Positions 40,657 through 50,300 of a stretch of 64,000 nt of DNA are shown in pieces. The translations under genes were made by a program, and so were the position numbers. This DNA is from DASVBE01 sp963770375 (lineage in GTDB: Bacteria; Actinomycetota; Actinomycetes; Streptosporangiales; Streptosporangiaceae). Numbering within the stretch: position 1 is the stretch's first letter; each line of letters opens with the position of its first letter. The notes under the pieces were generated by a model. It saw nothing but the letters and a program-made list of their open reading frames with translations, searched no databases and was not told where the DNA came from. The DNA lies in assembly GCA_963770375.1 (NCBI GenBank), contig CAVYPM010000021.1, forward strand, positions 62,001 through 126,000. The letters run 5' to 3'.

Positions 40657-42984
40657 CTAGCGGGCCTCCTCCCTGGGCAGGCCGAGCACCCGCTCGGCCA
40701 CGACCGACAGCAGGATCTGCGTGGTCCCGCCCGCGATGCTCAGGCACCGGGTGAGCAGGAACTCGTGCACGGCATCCGCCGCGGCCCCGTCGGCCGCGGC
40801 ACCGTCCGGGCCGCACAGGGCCAGCACGGCCTCGGCCACCGCCTGCCGGTGGGCGACGCCGTGCAGCTTGCGGACCGCGGCGAGCGGGCCCGCATCGGTC
40901 CCGCTGCGCTGCGCCAGCGCGGACCGCAGGTCGAGCAGCGTGCCGGCCAGGCCGTCCGCGATCAGCGCGCCGGCCTGCTCGAGCACCGCCGGGTCGTCCT
41001 GGCGGCCGGCCGCCCGGATGACCGCGATCAGGCCCTCCGCGGCCTCGCCGAGCGCCGGGCCCTGGGCCATCGCGACCCGCTCGGCGGCCAGTGCGGTCCT
41101 GGCGATCCGCCAGCCCTCGCCGCACTCCCCCAGCACGCAGTCGTCCGGCACGAACACGCCGTCCAGGAAGACCTCGCTGAACATCGCGCGGCCGGTGATC
41201 TCCCGCAGCGGCCGTATGCCGATGCCCGGGCTGCGCATGTCCACCAGGAAGAACGTGATCCCGCGGTGCTTGGGCGCGGCCGGGTCGGTGCGGGCCAGGC
41301 AGATCGCCCAGCCGGCCTCGTGGGCCAGCGAGGTCCACACCTTCTGCCCGGTCAGCCGCCATCCCGCGGGGCAGTCCTGGCCGCCCGGCACCCGCTCGGC
41401 CCGGGTCGCCACCGCGGCCAGGTCCGAGCCGGCCTCCGGCTCGCTGAACAGCTGGCACCAGGTGATCTCGCCGCGCAGCGTGGGCCCGAGGAACCGGTCC
41501 CGCTGCCCGGCCGAGCCGTACCGCACCACCGCCAGCCCGGCCCAGCCGCCGATCACCAGGTCGGGCCGGCTCAGCCCGGCCCGGGCCAGTTCCTCGTCGA
41601 TCACCAGCACGTCACCCGCGGCGGCGCCGAGCCCGTACGGCGGCGGCCACTGCGGGGCCACGTACCCGGCCGCGGCCAGCGCGTCCCGGCGGTCCGGCAG
41701 CGGCACGGCGGCCACCGCCGCGGCCACCGCCCGGGCCGCCGCCGCGACCGGGCCCGTGCTGGTAGCGCCCGCCGGTGCGCCCGTGCTGGTAGCGCCCGTG
41801 CTGGTAGCGAGGGCCACCCGGCGGCGGGCCCCGGCCAGCGCCAGCCGGGCCGTCCGCACCCGCCACCCGGCGCTGCCGGACAGCAGCTGGCGCAGCGCCA
41901 GCGCCCGGCGCAGGTACAGGTGCGCGTCGTGCTCCCAGGTGAAGCCGATCCCGCCGAGCACCTGGATGCAGTCCTTGGCGTTGTCCACGGCGGCGTCCAG
42001 CGCGATCGCCGCCGCGGCCGCGGCGGCCAGCGGGAGCTCGTCCGGTGCGTCATCGGCGGCCCGGGCCGCGTCCCAGGCCACCGCGGCGGCCTGCTCGGCG
42101 CGGCAGAGCAGGCCCGCGCACAGGTGCTTGACCGCCTGGAACGCGCCGATCGGCCGGCCGAACTGGCTGCGGGTGCGGGCGTAGGAGGCGGCGGTCTGGG
42201 TGCACCAGCCCGCGACGGCGGCGGCCTCCACCGCGAACAGGGTCGCGGCCAGGTCGCGGACCCGGTCCCTGGTCACCCCGGGCAGCAGCAGGCCGGGGGC
42301 GATGACCGCGCCGTCCAGCCGGACGCCGGCCAGCGGCCGGGAGAAGTCAGCGGGCGCCCGGCTGGTCACGGTGACGCCCGGATGCCCGGCGGGAATCCAG
42401 AACCACACCTGCGGCCCGTCGGCCCCGGCCCCGGTCCGCCGCACCGCCGCCCGCCGCGGCGCCGGCGAGCAGGACCGTGCCGTCCGCCGGCGCCGAGCAC
42501 CAGCCCGGTCTCGCCGGTCACCCGCAGCGACCCGTCGTCCTGCCAGGCCGCAGTCAGCGAGCCCGGGTCCAGCGCGACGGCGGCCGGCTGCTCGCCCGCG
42601 GCCAGGGCCGGACAGCAGCGCCTGCCCCGCGGGCCCGCCCGCCAGCGGGGCGGCCACCAGGCCGGCCAGCAGGGTCGGCAGCACCGGGCCCGGCACCAGC
42701 GACAGGGTCAGCTGCTCCAGCGCGGCGGCCAGATCGGCGACCGTGCCGCCGTCCCCGCCCACCGCGGCCGGCAGCGCGATGCCGAACACGCCCAGGCCGG
42801 CCAGCTCGCGCCAGCACCGCTCGCTGCCCCCGGGCGGCTCCCGGCGGCTACCGCGCTGCCCCGTGCGGGGCTGCCCGCCGCCGGGCTCCAGCCCGCGGAC
42901 CGCCTCCAGCGGCGCGGCCCGCTTCGCCCAGTCCCGGATCGACGCCTGCAGGGCCAGCTGGTCCTCGGTGGCAGCGACCGGCAC
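40657..42984 (-). CDS. fadE34: fused double acyl-CoA dehydrogenase FadE34 (ChsE3)
   Basis: About 775 residues: two ACAD halves joined in one chain, as in FadE34, which sits beside kstR in mycobacteria too. First half ends RTRSQFGRPIGAFQAVKHL and VLGGIGFTWEHDAHLYLRRAL; second half has CQLFSEPEAGSDLAAVATRAE, QKVWTSLAHEAGWAICLARTDP and IAGGTTQILLSVVAERVLGLPR. Between about 42440 and 42605 the text is out of frame (Arg-rich) while another frame reads AAGEQPAAVALDPGSLTAAW, so two compensating indels are present. The linker holds repeated GATSTG units (about 41757-41812). GTG 42984 chosen for GGGAGG five bases upstream. Confidence 0.85.
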   Translation of the reverse strand: MPVAATEDQLALQASIRDWAKRAAPLEAVRGLEPGGGQPRTGQRGSRREPPGGSERCWRELAGLGVFGIALPAAVGGDGGTVADLAAALEQLTLSLVPGPVLPTLLAGLVAAPLAGGPAGQALLSGPGRGRAAGRRRAGPGLADCGLAGRRVAAGDRRDRAGARRRRTARSCSPAPRRAAVRRTGAGADGPQVWFWIPAGHPGVTVTSRAPADFSRPLAGVRLDGAVIAPGLLLPGVTRDRVRDLAATLFAVEAAAVAGWCTQTAASYARTRSQFGRPIGAFQAVKHLCAGLLCRAEQAAAVAWDAARAADDAPDELPLAAAAAAAIALDAAVDNAKDCIQVLGGIGFTWEHDAHLYLRRALALRQLLSGSAGWRVRTARLALAGARRRVALATSTGATSTGAPAGATSTGPVAAAARAVAAAVAAVPLPDRRDALAAAGYVAPQWPPPYGLGAAAGDVLVIDEELARAGLSRPDLVIGGWAGLAVVRYGSAGQRDRFLGPTLRGEITWCQLFSEPEAGSDLAAVATRAERVPGGQDCPAGWRLTGQKVWTSLAHEAGWAICLARTDPAAPKHRGITFFLVDMRSPGIGIRPLREITGRAMFSEVFLDGVFVPDDCVLGECGEGWRIARTALAAERVAMAQGPALGEAAEGLIAVIRAAGRQDDPAVLEQAGALIADGLAGTLLDLRSALAQRSGTDAGPLAAVRKLHGVAHRQAVAEAVLALCGPDGAAADGAAADAVHEFLLTRCLSIAGGTTQILLSVVAERVLGLPREEAR

Positions 42985-42992
42985 CGGCACCT

Positions 42993-43037
42993 CCCGTTCG
43001 CAGCGGCCCCGTTCGCAGCGGCCCCGTTCGTAGCAGC
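42993..43037. repeat. three 15-bp tandem repeats in the fadE34 leader
   Basis: Units at 42993-43007, 43008-43022 and 43023-43037 (CCCGTTCGCAGCGGC; the third has two changes). They separate the KstR box from the fadE34 start. Confidence 0.8.
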
Positions 43038-43048
43038 GCTGACAGAAT

Positions 43049-43062
43049 TAGAACACGTTATA
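43049..43062. promoter_or_regulatory. KstR operator, exact match, fadE34/kstR intergenic
   Basis: TAGAACACGTTATA fits all fixed positions. It lies 64 bp before fadE34 and 169 bp before kstR, consistent with operon control and autoregulation. Confidence 0.88.
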
Positions 43063-43231
43063 GTATCGAGGGGCCAGCGGCTGCCGGGCCGCGGCCGGGA
43101 AACCGCGATTGCTACGCTGAGTACAGCGCGGGACGCCTGCCCGCAGCGCGGCGAGGCAGGCCTGCGGGGGATGGGAAAGCACGGCGTGCCGTCGCGTACG
43201 ACGGCGCGCCGGGCGAGATGAGAGGGACCCG

Positions 43232-43849
43232 ATGGCGTCGGCGAGAACAGAATCCGTGCCCGCACCCGGCCCGGCCGGCGACGGCGAATTCACCTCGGCG
43301 GCTCAGCGCGACCGGCGGAAGCGGATTCTCGACGCGACGCTGGCGCTGGCCTCCAAGGGCGGCTACGAAGCGGTGCAGATGCGGACCGTGGCCGAGCAGG
43401 CCAACGTCGCCCTGGGCACCCTGTACCGGTACTTCCCGTCCAAGATCCACCTGCTGGTGTCCGGTCTGGCCAGGGAGTTCGAGCGGACCCAGGAGAAGCT
43501 GGACCGGACCAGCATCCCCGGGGACACGCCCTACCAGCGGATGATCTTCGTGCTCGGCCGGATGACCAGGACCATGCAGCGCGACCCGCTGCTGACCGAG
43601 GCGATGACGCGGGCCTTCATGTTCGCCGACCCGAGCGCGGCATCCGAGGTCAACACCGTGGCCGCGTTGATGGAGCGGATCCTGATCCGGGCCATGCACG
43701 ACGGTGAGCCGACCGCCGACGATGCCGCGATCGCCCGCATCATCGGCGACGTCTGGCTGTCCAGCCTGGTCGCCTGGGTTACCCGCCGGGCGTCGGCCAA
43801 CGACGTCACCAGCCACCTGGAACTCGCCGCCCGCCTGCTGCTGCGCTGA
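43232..43849 (+). CDS. kstR: TetR-family steroid repressor KstR
   Basis: A 205-residue TetR regulator. The DNA-binding domain RRKRILDATLALASKGGYEAVQMRTVAEQANVALGTLYRYFPSKIHLLVSGL and the ligand domain MQRDPLLTEAMTRAFMFADPSAASEV and DVWLSSLVAWVTRRASANDV match KstR, whose inducer is a 3-oxo-cholestenoyl-CoA. It should recognise TnnAACnnGTTnnA, the motif found repeatedly in this window. ATG after GAGAGGGA. Confidence 0.96.
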   Translation: MASARTESVPAPGPAGDGEFTSAAQRDRRKRILDATLALASKGGYEAVQMRTVAEQANVALGTLYRYFPSKIHLLVSGLAREFERTQEKLDRTSIPGDTPYQRMIFVLGRMTRTMQRDPLLTEAMTRAFMFADPSAASEVNTVAALMERILIRAMHDGEPTADDAAIARIIGDVWLSSLVAWVTRRASANDVTSHLELAARLLLR

Positions 43850-43920
43850 CCGGCCCCGCCGGACCGCCGCCCCCGGGGGCGGAACGGGGTAGTGGACAGA
43901 GGGTTACCGGCAAGTAATAC

Positions 43921-43934
43921 TGCAACTCGTTCTA
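43921..43934. promoter_or_regulatory. KstR operator, exact match, before the envelope methyltransferase gene
   Basis: TGCAACTCGTTCTA fits all fixed positions, 20 bp before the chosen start. The site would lie inside the gene if the longest frame (from 43892) were used. Confidence 0.8.
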
Positions 43935-43954
43935 GTTCAGACCGGGGAGCAGTG

Positions 43955-44707
43955 GTGAACGGGCAGGCGCCAGCGGGCCGTGCAGGGTTCCGGACCGGCC
44001 TGGGCCGGTCGGCCCGCCTTTTCCTGGCGTTCCGTACCGAGCAGGCGGACCCCGCGGGCTTTTACACGCTGGTGGCGGCGGATGCCGTTGCGCAGCTTGG
44101 CCAGTACACGGATCTTCGCGGGAAGACCGTGATCGATGTGGGCGGCGGCCCGGGCTTCTTCGCCCGGGCGCTGCGCGCGGCTGGGGCCCGGGCCTGCTGC
44201 GTGGATACCAGCCTCGGCGAGCTGGCCGCGCACGGCGCGCCCGGGCCTGGCGCCGTGGCGGGCAGCGCGCTGCGCCTGCCGGTCGCCTCTGGCTCGGTCG
44301 ACGTCTGCTTCTCCGCCAACGTCCTCGAGCACGTCGGGGACTGGCGCGCGATGCTCGCCGAGATGGTCCGGGTCACCCGGCCCGGCGGGGTGATCTTCGT
44401 GTCGTACACCAACTGGCTGTCGCCGTGGGGCGGGCACGAGACGTCGCCGTGGCACTACCTCGGCGGCGAGCGGGCCGCCCGGCTCTACCAGCGGCGGCAC
44501 GGCCGGCCGCCGAAGAACCGGTTCGGCACCAGCCTGTACCCGGTCTCGGTGGCCGCCGCGCTGCGCTGGGCCCGGTCGGCGGACGGCGTGGTGCTGACTG
44601 ACGCAGTGCCCAGATACCTGCCCGGCTGGACCCGCCCGGTGCTGGCCCTCCCCGCAGTACGGGAAGTGGTCACCTGGAACCTGCTGCTAGTCCTCCGCCA
44701 GCGCTAG
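43955..44707 (+). CDS. class I SAM-dependent methyltransferase (Rv0224c-like)
   Basis: About 250 residues. Motif I VIDVGGGPGFFARAL, acidic loop ACCVDTSL, motif II VDVCFSANVLEHV, motif III RPGGVIFVSYTNWLSPW. The length and the WGGHETSPWHYLGGERAARLYQ block fit the methyltransferase of the mycobacterial Rv0224c-Rv0228 envelope locus. GTG start at 43955 after GGGGAG. Directly behind kstR and preceded by a KstR box. Substrate unknown; probably a lipid-linked sugar or envelope lipid. Confidence 0.82.
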   Translation: MNGQAPAGRAGFRTGLGRSARLFLAFRTEQADPAGFYTLVAADAVAQLGQYTDLRGKTVIDVGGGPGFFARALRAAGARACCVDTSLGELAAHGAPGPGAVAGSALRLPVASGSVDVCFSANVLEHVGDWRAMLAEMVRVTRPGGVIFVSYTNWLSPWGGHETSPWHYLGGERAARLYQRRHGRPPKNRFGTSLYPVSVAAALRWARSADGVVLTDAVPRYLPGWTRPVLALPAVREVVTWNLLLVLRQR

Positions 44708-44710
44708 CCG

Positions 44711-44726
44711 GCCGCGAGCTCGCGGC
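44711..44726. terminator. palindrome between convergent genes
   Basis: GCCGCGAG/CTCGCGGC is a perfect 16-bp palindrome just after the methyltransferase stop and before the DUF3068 stop; it could fold in either transcript. Confidence 0.4.
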
Positions 44727-44739
44727 AGCCAGCGGCGAC

Positions 44740-45717
44740 CTAGACGGCGGGGTCCAGGACCGGCTCGGACTCGTGCTTGCCGGTGTAGCCGGGCTCCTCG
44801 TGGCGCCGGGGCCGGGCCAGGAGGATCCCGCCGATCAGGGCCGCCAGGCCGGCCAGCAGCGCCGCCAGCGGCAGCACGAAGGTCAGCAGGCTGATCTTGC
44901 GCCGGGCGTCCTGGTCGATCTTCACGACCGCCCGCGTGCTCCGCGGCGTGTTGGTCAGCGAGGCGTCAAGCAGCAGCAGGCGCTCGGCGCCGGTGCTGGG
45001 GTCGGTCAGCGCCAGGTGCGTGTCCTGGATCTCGTTGAGCTGCGCCCCGGTGACCGGGTCCACGTAGAACGTGTTGGTCGCGGTGTAGGACTCCGGCAGC
45101 GTCACTTCCTTGTTGCCCGGCAGGCCCACCAGCGACGCGGGGATCTTCTGCGTGCCGATCTTGAGGTTCTTCACCTTCTCCACGTACTTGTTGACGCTGA
45201 TCCCGCCAACCGTGGTGGTGCCTGCGTACCTGGCCGTGGCGGTGCGGTTCATGCCCGGGTCGAACACCTGATACGAGTGCTTGCCAGTGCCAAACGGCCA
45301 GAGGAACCCGGCCAGGCCCGACTGGCGGATGTGCGTGTTGCCGTCGATGCTGGCGCCGCAGCACTGGACCAGCTGCGCGGTCCGCCGGTCGAAGGCGAGG
45401 CGCCGGATGCTGAACGAGAACCGCTGGTGGTTGGTCGTGTCGTAGAGGTACGTGAACGTGTTCCACACCGCGGTATCGGAGTTGCCCGCCTTGTCGTCGC
45501 TCTTGGTCGTGCTGGTGACCACCATCGTCGCGCCGGTGATCGGCTTGACCTTGGCGGCGGAGAAGTAGGACACGTTATGGCCCACCAGCTGGGTCACCAG
45601 GTACTCGTGCAGCGGGAATTTCACTACCTGCCCGGGCAGGTAGGTCCGCATCAGCACGGCTGACGCGATAAGGAACGCTCCCAGCCCGGCAAGAATTAAC
45701 CCGGTCACGCGGCGCAT
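44740..45717 (-). CDS. DUF3068 (PorA-family) membrane-anchored envelope protein, Rv0227c-like
   Basis: A 325-residue protein with a membrane helix at each end: residues 5-27 (GLILAGLGAFLIASAVLMRTYLPG) and about 277-300 (LTFVLPLAALLAGLAALIGGILLA). The exported middle has YSFSIRRLAFDRRTAQLVQCCGASID-like strands and GPLGLPGNKEVTL-type segments of DUF3068. ATG 45717 follows GGAGGAACT. The family is restricted to actinobacteria with complex envelopes and lies beside the acyltransferase in mycobacteria as well. Confidence 0.85.
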   Translation of the reverse strand: MRRVTGLILAGLGAFLIASAVLMRTYLPGQVVKFPLHEYLVTQLVGHNVSYFSAAKVKPITGATMVVTSTTKSDDKAGNSDTAVWNTFTYLYDTTNHQRFSFSIRRLAFDRRTAQLVQCCGASIDGNTHIRQSGLAGFLWPFGTGKHSYQVFDPGMNRTATARYAGTTTVGGISVNKYVEKVKNLKIGTQKIPASLVGLPGNKEVTLPESYTATNTFYVDPVTGAQLNEIQDTHLALTDPSTGAERLLLLDASLTNTPRSTRAVVKIDQDARRKISLLTFVLPLAALLAGLAALIGGILLARPRRHEEPGYTGKHESEPVLDPAV

Positions 45718-45845
45718 AGTTCCTCCCTCAACCAATGGCCGACAGTTTTGGCACGGGCAACGGTTGACGTTGCCTGGAGGTCAGCGGTATGGGGTCTTGT
45801 GCAGGGCCAGCGCGTTGCTACTTGTCAGTAATCTGAGATGCTGAC

Positions 45846-45859
45846 TATAACACGTTCTA
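45846..45859. promoter_or_regulatory. KstR operator, exact match, before the acyltransferase gene
   Basis: TATAACACGTTCTA fits all fixed positions, 16 bp before the acyltransferase ATG. Confidence 0.85.
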
Positions 45860-45875
45860 CTGCTGGAGTTGGATC

Positions 45876-47374
45876 ATGACGTCAGCGCGTATGGCGGCCG
45901 GGCCTGCCGTGGCAAGCCCAGCGGCAGCGCGCTGGCATCAGGCTTCGCTGGACGGCCTGCGGGCCGCCGCGGCGGGTGCCGTGCTGCTCACCCACGTCGG
46001 CGGGCTCACCGGGTACACGGTGACCGGGACCCCGGTGTCCTGGGCGCTGAGCCGCGGCGACGTCGGCGTGCCGATCTTCTTCACGCTGTCCGGGCTGCTG
46101 CTGTACCGGCCGTGGGCGGCGGCCGCGCTGACCGGGCAGCAGACTGTGCCGCTGGCCACCTACCTGCGCCGCCGGGCGCTGCGCATCCTGCCCGCCTACT
46201 GGGCGGTGGTCACCGTCGCCCTGCTGTGGCTCAACGCGCCGGACGCCCGGCACGCCTGGCCCTGGATTCAGTACCTGCTGCTGATCCAGAACTATGACGC
46301 GCATCCCTGGTGGTCAGGGACCGGGGCGATCGGGCTGGCCCAGGCCTGGAGCCTGGTCGTGGAGGTTTCCTTCTATCTCGTGCTGCCGCTGATCGCAGCC
46401 GTCCTCACCTGGGCCGCCAGCCGCGGCGGCCCGCCGGGGCCGCCGGACGTGGCCCGCCGGGCCCGCCGGCTGCTGACCGGCCTTGCCGTGCTGGGCGGCT
46501 CCTCGTTCGGCTTTGCCGTGCTGACCCAGCACCCGCGGCTCGCGCTGTGGTTCGAGGGCACGCTGCCGCCGCTGATGATCTGGTTCTGCGCCGGGATGGC
46601 CATCGCTGTGCTGCTGGCCTGGGCGGCCGCCGAAGAGCAGGCCGCGCCGGCCGGACGGGAGGCCAGCGGGCCGGCCAGCCGGCTGCGCCGGACGGTGGCG
46701 GCCTCGGCCGGGATGGGTGCGCTGATCGCGGGCTGCGCGTTCGCCATGGCCTGCACGCCGCTGACCGGGCCCGAGTTCGCCGGTGTGCCCAGCGTCTGGG
46801 AAACCGAGTTCAAGACCGCCCTGTACACGCTGATAGCCCTGGCCATCGTGGCCCCGGCCGCCTGCCAGCCGCCGGCCCCGGGGCCCGGCCGGGCCGGGCC
46901 GCGCGGCTCCTGAGCAGCCGGCCCGGCCGGTTCCTCGGGAAGATCTCCTACGGCGCCTTCCTCTGGCAGTTCCTGGCCGCTTTCGCGTTCTTCCGCGTGC
47001 TGGGCCTGAAGATGGCCCCGGAAGGGGGCCACTACACCGCCACGGAGGTGGCCCTGATCGGGGTGGCCATCGCCGCGGCCACGGTCGCGGCGGCCACCGT
47101 CAGCTACTACCTGATCGAGATGCCGGCGCAGCGCCTCGGCCGCTACTGGCGCAGCAGTTCGGCGACCAGGCGGGCGACGATGAGCAAGCCGAGGATCTGG
47201 GGGATCCCGCTGGTCAGCCACAGGGCTGCCGGGCTGGCGGGCGCGCTGCCGGCCAGCCGCGCGCCGGCCAGGGCGCAGCCGGAGGCGGCCAGCAGCAGGG
47301 CGGGCAGCAGCCACGGCCCGGACAGCCATGTGCCCGCCCTGGGCCACCAGCCGGACGGCGCCGCTGGCCCGTAG
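45876..47374 (+). CDS. acyltransferase 3 (OafA/YrhL-type) membrane protein, frameshifted
   Basis: A multi-spanning acyltransferase. WHQASLDGLRAAAAGAVLLTHVGG holds the family's catalytic histidine and DGLRA motif; GVPIFFTLSGLLLYRPW and LRRRALRILPAYW follow. Near 46895 a base shift sends the first frame into a stop at 46913; the sense continues as RPGRFLGKISYGAFLWQFLAAFAFF and YYLIEMPAQRLGRYW, where the fold normally ends (about 47150). The remaining 70 codons to 47374 overlap the end of aftD on the other strand and may be a by-product. Probably O-acylates an envelope glycan; Rv0228-like. Confidence 0.8.
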
Positions 47375-50300
47375 CCGGGCAGCGCCCAGAACACCCCGGC
47401 CGCCGCCGGCAGGATCACCGCGCCGGGCCAGCCGCCCAGCCACAGCCCGGTGAGCGCCAGCCCCACGGCCAGTGCCACCGTCAGCGTGGCGGCCGCCTTC
47501 GGCCCGACCCGCCGGTCCCGGCCCGCCCCGGCGGACTCCGCCGCCCCGGCCGCCTTCTCCGGCCCGGCCGTCCCCGCCGTCCCCGCCGTCCTGGCCGGTT
47601 CATCCGGCCCGCTGGGCCCGGCCTGCGCACGCTCCCGGGCCCGCCGCCGCGGCCACCGGCCCGGTGCCGGCGGGACAACCGGTGCCAGCGGGAAGATCAG
47701 GGCCAGCAGGAAAATGACGGCCAGGGCAGCTAGGCCACCGAACACCGCGACCCGGTACACCCCGGCGGGCCGGTAGGTCAGCGTGACCAGCCCGGTGGTC
47801 CCGGCCGGCAGCAGCCAGGCCTGCTTCCACCCGTCAAGCCGCACCGGCCGCAGCAGCGCGCCGCCGGCCGTGGCCGCCTGCCAGCCGGCGTTGAAGTTCT
47901 CGTTCACCACCAGGTAGGACGCGGGCCCGGCGGTCACCCGCAGCACCCGCCGCGCGGACCCCCAGGCCACGGTCTCTACCCGGGCGGCGGCCGGCGTGCC
48001 CGCCGGGTCCAGTACCCGGGCGCCCGGCCGGGCCAGCACCACGTCCTGCACGCTGTACTGGTCCGTGGCCGGCTCGGTGACCTCGTTCGCCCCGGGCAGC
48101 AGCGGGAACTTGCCGCAGGCGGTGAACCGCACCGGCCGCCCGGCCAGCACGTCCGGGTAAGTCCCGGTCACCCGGGTGGGCACGGCGAGCCCGTTGACGC
48201 TGATTTCCGGTCCCTGGCCGCAGCCCAGCCGCAGCGGCCGGGCCGGCGGCCGCGCGGCCGGCACGCCGGGGATGGTGACATCGGTGATCTGGAGCGGGCC
48301 CTGCAGCGGGGTGAACCTGATCGCCAGCCGGCGGGTCCGCATCGGCGCGAACCGCACGACCCCGGACGGCCCGACGTTGCCGCCGCGGACCTGGCCGCCG
48401 GAACCGGCGATCAGCACCTGCAGCAGACCCTGGTCATCGGGTGTCCGGTGCACGGTGATCCGGTGCACGGTGATCCGGTGCCGCCAGCCGATGGTGAGCA
48501 CCGGCTGCGCGTCGGTGGTGCTGGCGATCCAGGTGGTCGCCGGGTTGCCGTCGACGGCCGCGAGGGCCTGGTCCCGCGGGTCCGCGGTGTAGGTGGACGA
48601 CGCCCGGGCCCACACCGCCGGGCGACGGTGAACTGACCGGCCCGTCCCCGGGTACGTGCCGCCGCGCAGCGGGGTGGTCAGCACCGCCTGCCCGCGCAGC
48701 GTGACCTGGCCCGCGTCCGGGACGGTGAACGCGTGGTCGAAGCCGTACTGCTCCTCGGTGGGGACGGTCAGCGCCGGGGAGCACACCCAGCGCACCGTGG
48801 TCCGCATGCAGCCGGACGGCCACGGCTGGGCCTTGGCCAGCACGACGGCGGCGGGCCGCGTCCCGGCGGGCGGGGCGGGCGCGGTGATCGCCCGGCCGTC
48901 CGTCAGCCCCGGCACGGTGAGCTCCCTGATGGCCACCTGGGTGCCGAACCCGGCCCGGCCGGCCACGCCGGTGACGGTGAGCTGCAGCCAGCCGGTCCGG
49001 CCCGGCGGCACCCGCAGCGGCTGGGCCCGGCCGCCGGTCGCCCGTACCCGGTCGGTGACCTGGCCGGCCGCGGTCGTGATCGTCACCCGGGTCACCGCCG
49101 GCCCGACCTCGGGCCGGTCGGCGAACGCGACCGAGATCGTGCCCGGGCTGGCCGGGTCAAGGAACCGCAGCCGGATCCACTGGCCCACCGGGCCGTTCCA
49201 GCTGCCGGACTCCCAGGCGGTCCGCGGGTCCCCGTCGACCGCGGCGAACGGCTGCAGGCCGCTGGCCCACTGGCTGGGGATGGCGGCGATGTCCGCGGCC
49301 GACGAGGACGCGGTGACGCCGCTGATCCCGCCGCGGTACCGCGCCACCGCCTGGTACCGGGCCCAGCCGGGCTCGGTGTAGTCGCCGGTCGCCTCGAACG
49401 TCGCGGCGGGCTGGCCCGCGGTCAGCGTGGGCGAGTAGGACCGGCGCAGCTCACCGAAGTTGCGGACCCGCCGCCGCAGCGAGTCGGTGACCACCGCGGC
49501 CGCGGCGGGCACCCCGCCAGGATCGGCGTTGAGCAGCACCGGCCGGCCGGCGGGCAGCCCCTCGGCGGCCAGCGTGAGCAGGGCTTCTGGCCCCCCGTAC
49601 ACCCGCAGCGCGGTCGCGGCCGGAGCGGTGGTCACCACCGGGCTGGCCCCGGCAACCTGGTAGATGTCCACCGCGGCGGAGGGCGGGTCAAAGTCGGTCG
49701 CCGCGTCGTCCGGCCCGGGGCTGCCCGTCACCTGGCCGAACTGCACCACCCGGGTGATACCCGGCGAGCTGGCCAGCGCCTGGCTGAGCCGGGCCGGCCA
49801 GGCCCCGGTGAGGACCGCCCGGTTCAGGTCGTTCCTGACCACCACGTACCGCACGCCCATCCCGGCCAGCACCCGGGCCAGGGCCGCCGACCCGGCGCCC
49901 GCGGCGAGCTGCTGGTCGACCGCGTCGAGCAGCCGTTCGTTGCCCGGCGAGCCGATGACGGACAGGTTCCGCTCGGCCCAGTCGGCGGTGATCAGCGGCT
50001 GGAGCACCTCGTCCAGCGGGCTGCCCCAGGTGTACTGGCCGAACGGGGCGCCGGGCTCGATCAGCACGGCCTGGCGCCCGGCGTGCTGGTTCAGCCAGGC
50101 CGCCGCGCTGGCCCAGTAGGGCGGGATCTGGCTGTAGTTGCCGGCCGGCGCGGCCCCGCCGGTGTAGGCGGGCAGGGCCAGGCCGCCGAGGGCCAGCGCG
50201 GCCGCCCAGGCCGTGGCCGTCCGCAGCCGCGGCAGCCGGATGACCGTCAGCAGGTGGGCCAGGCCCAGCGCGACCGGCAGCCGGATCATCGGGTCGAACT

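Noticed and set aside
41757..41815. CRISPR-like direct repeats
   Set aside because: The units are contiguous, in frame and without unique spacers; no cas genes are nearby. No CRISPR array was seen anywhere in the window.
43892..43954. Longer start for the methyltransferase at 43892
   Set aside because: It would place the KstR operator inside the coding region and has no ribosome site; GTG 43955 has GGGGAG.
47150..47374. Acyltransferase tail overlapping aftD as a functional domain
   Set aside because: The acyltransferase fold ends at about 47150; beyond it the sequence is Ala/Pro/Ser-rich and antisense to conserved aftD helices.
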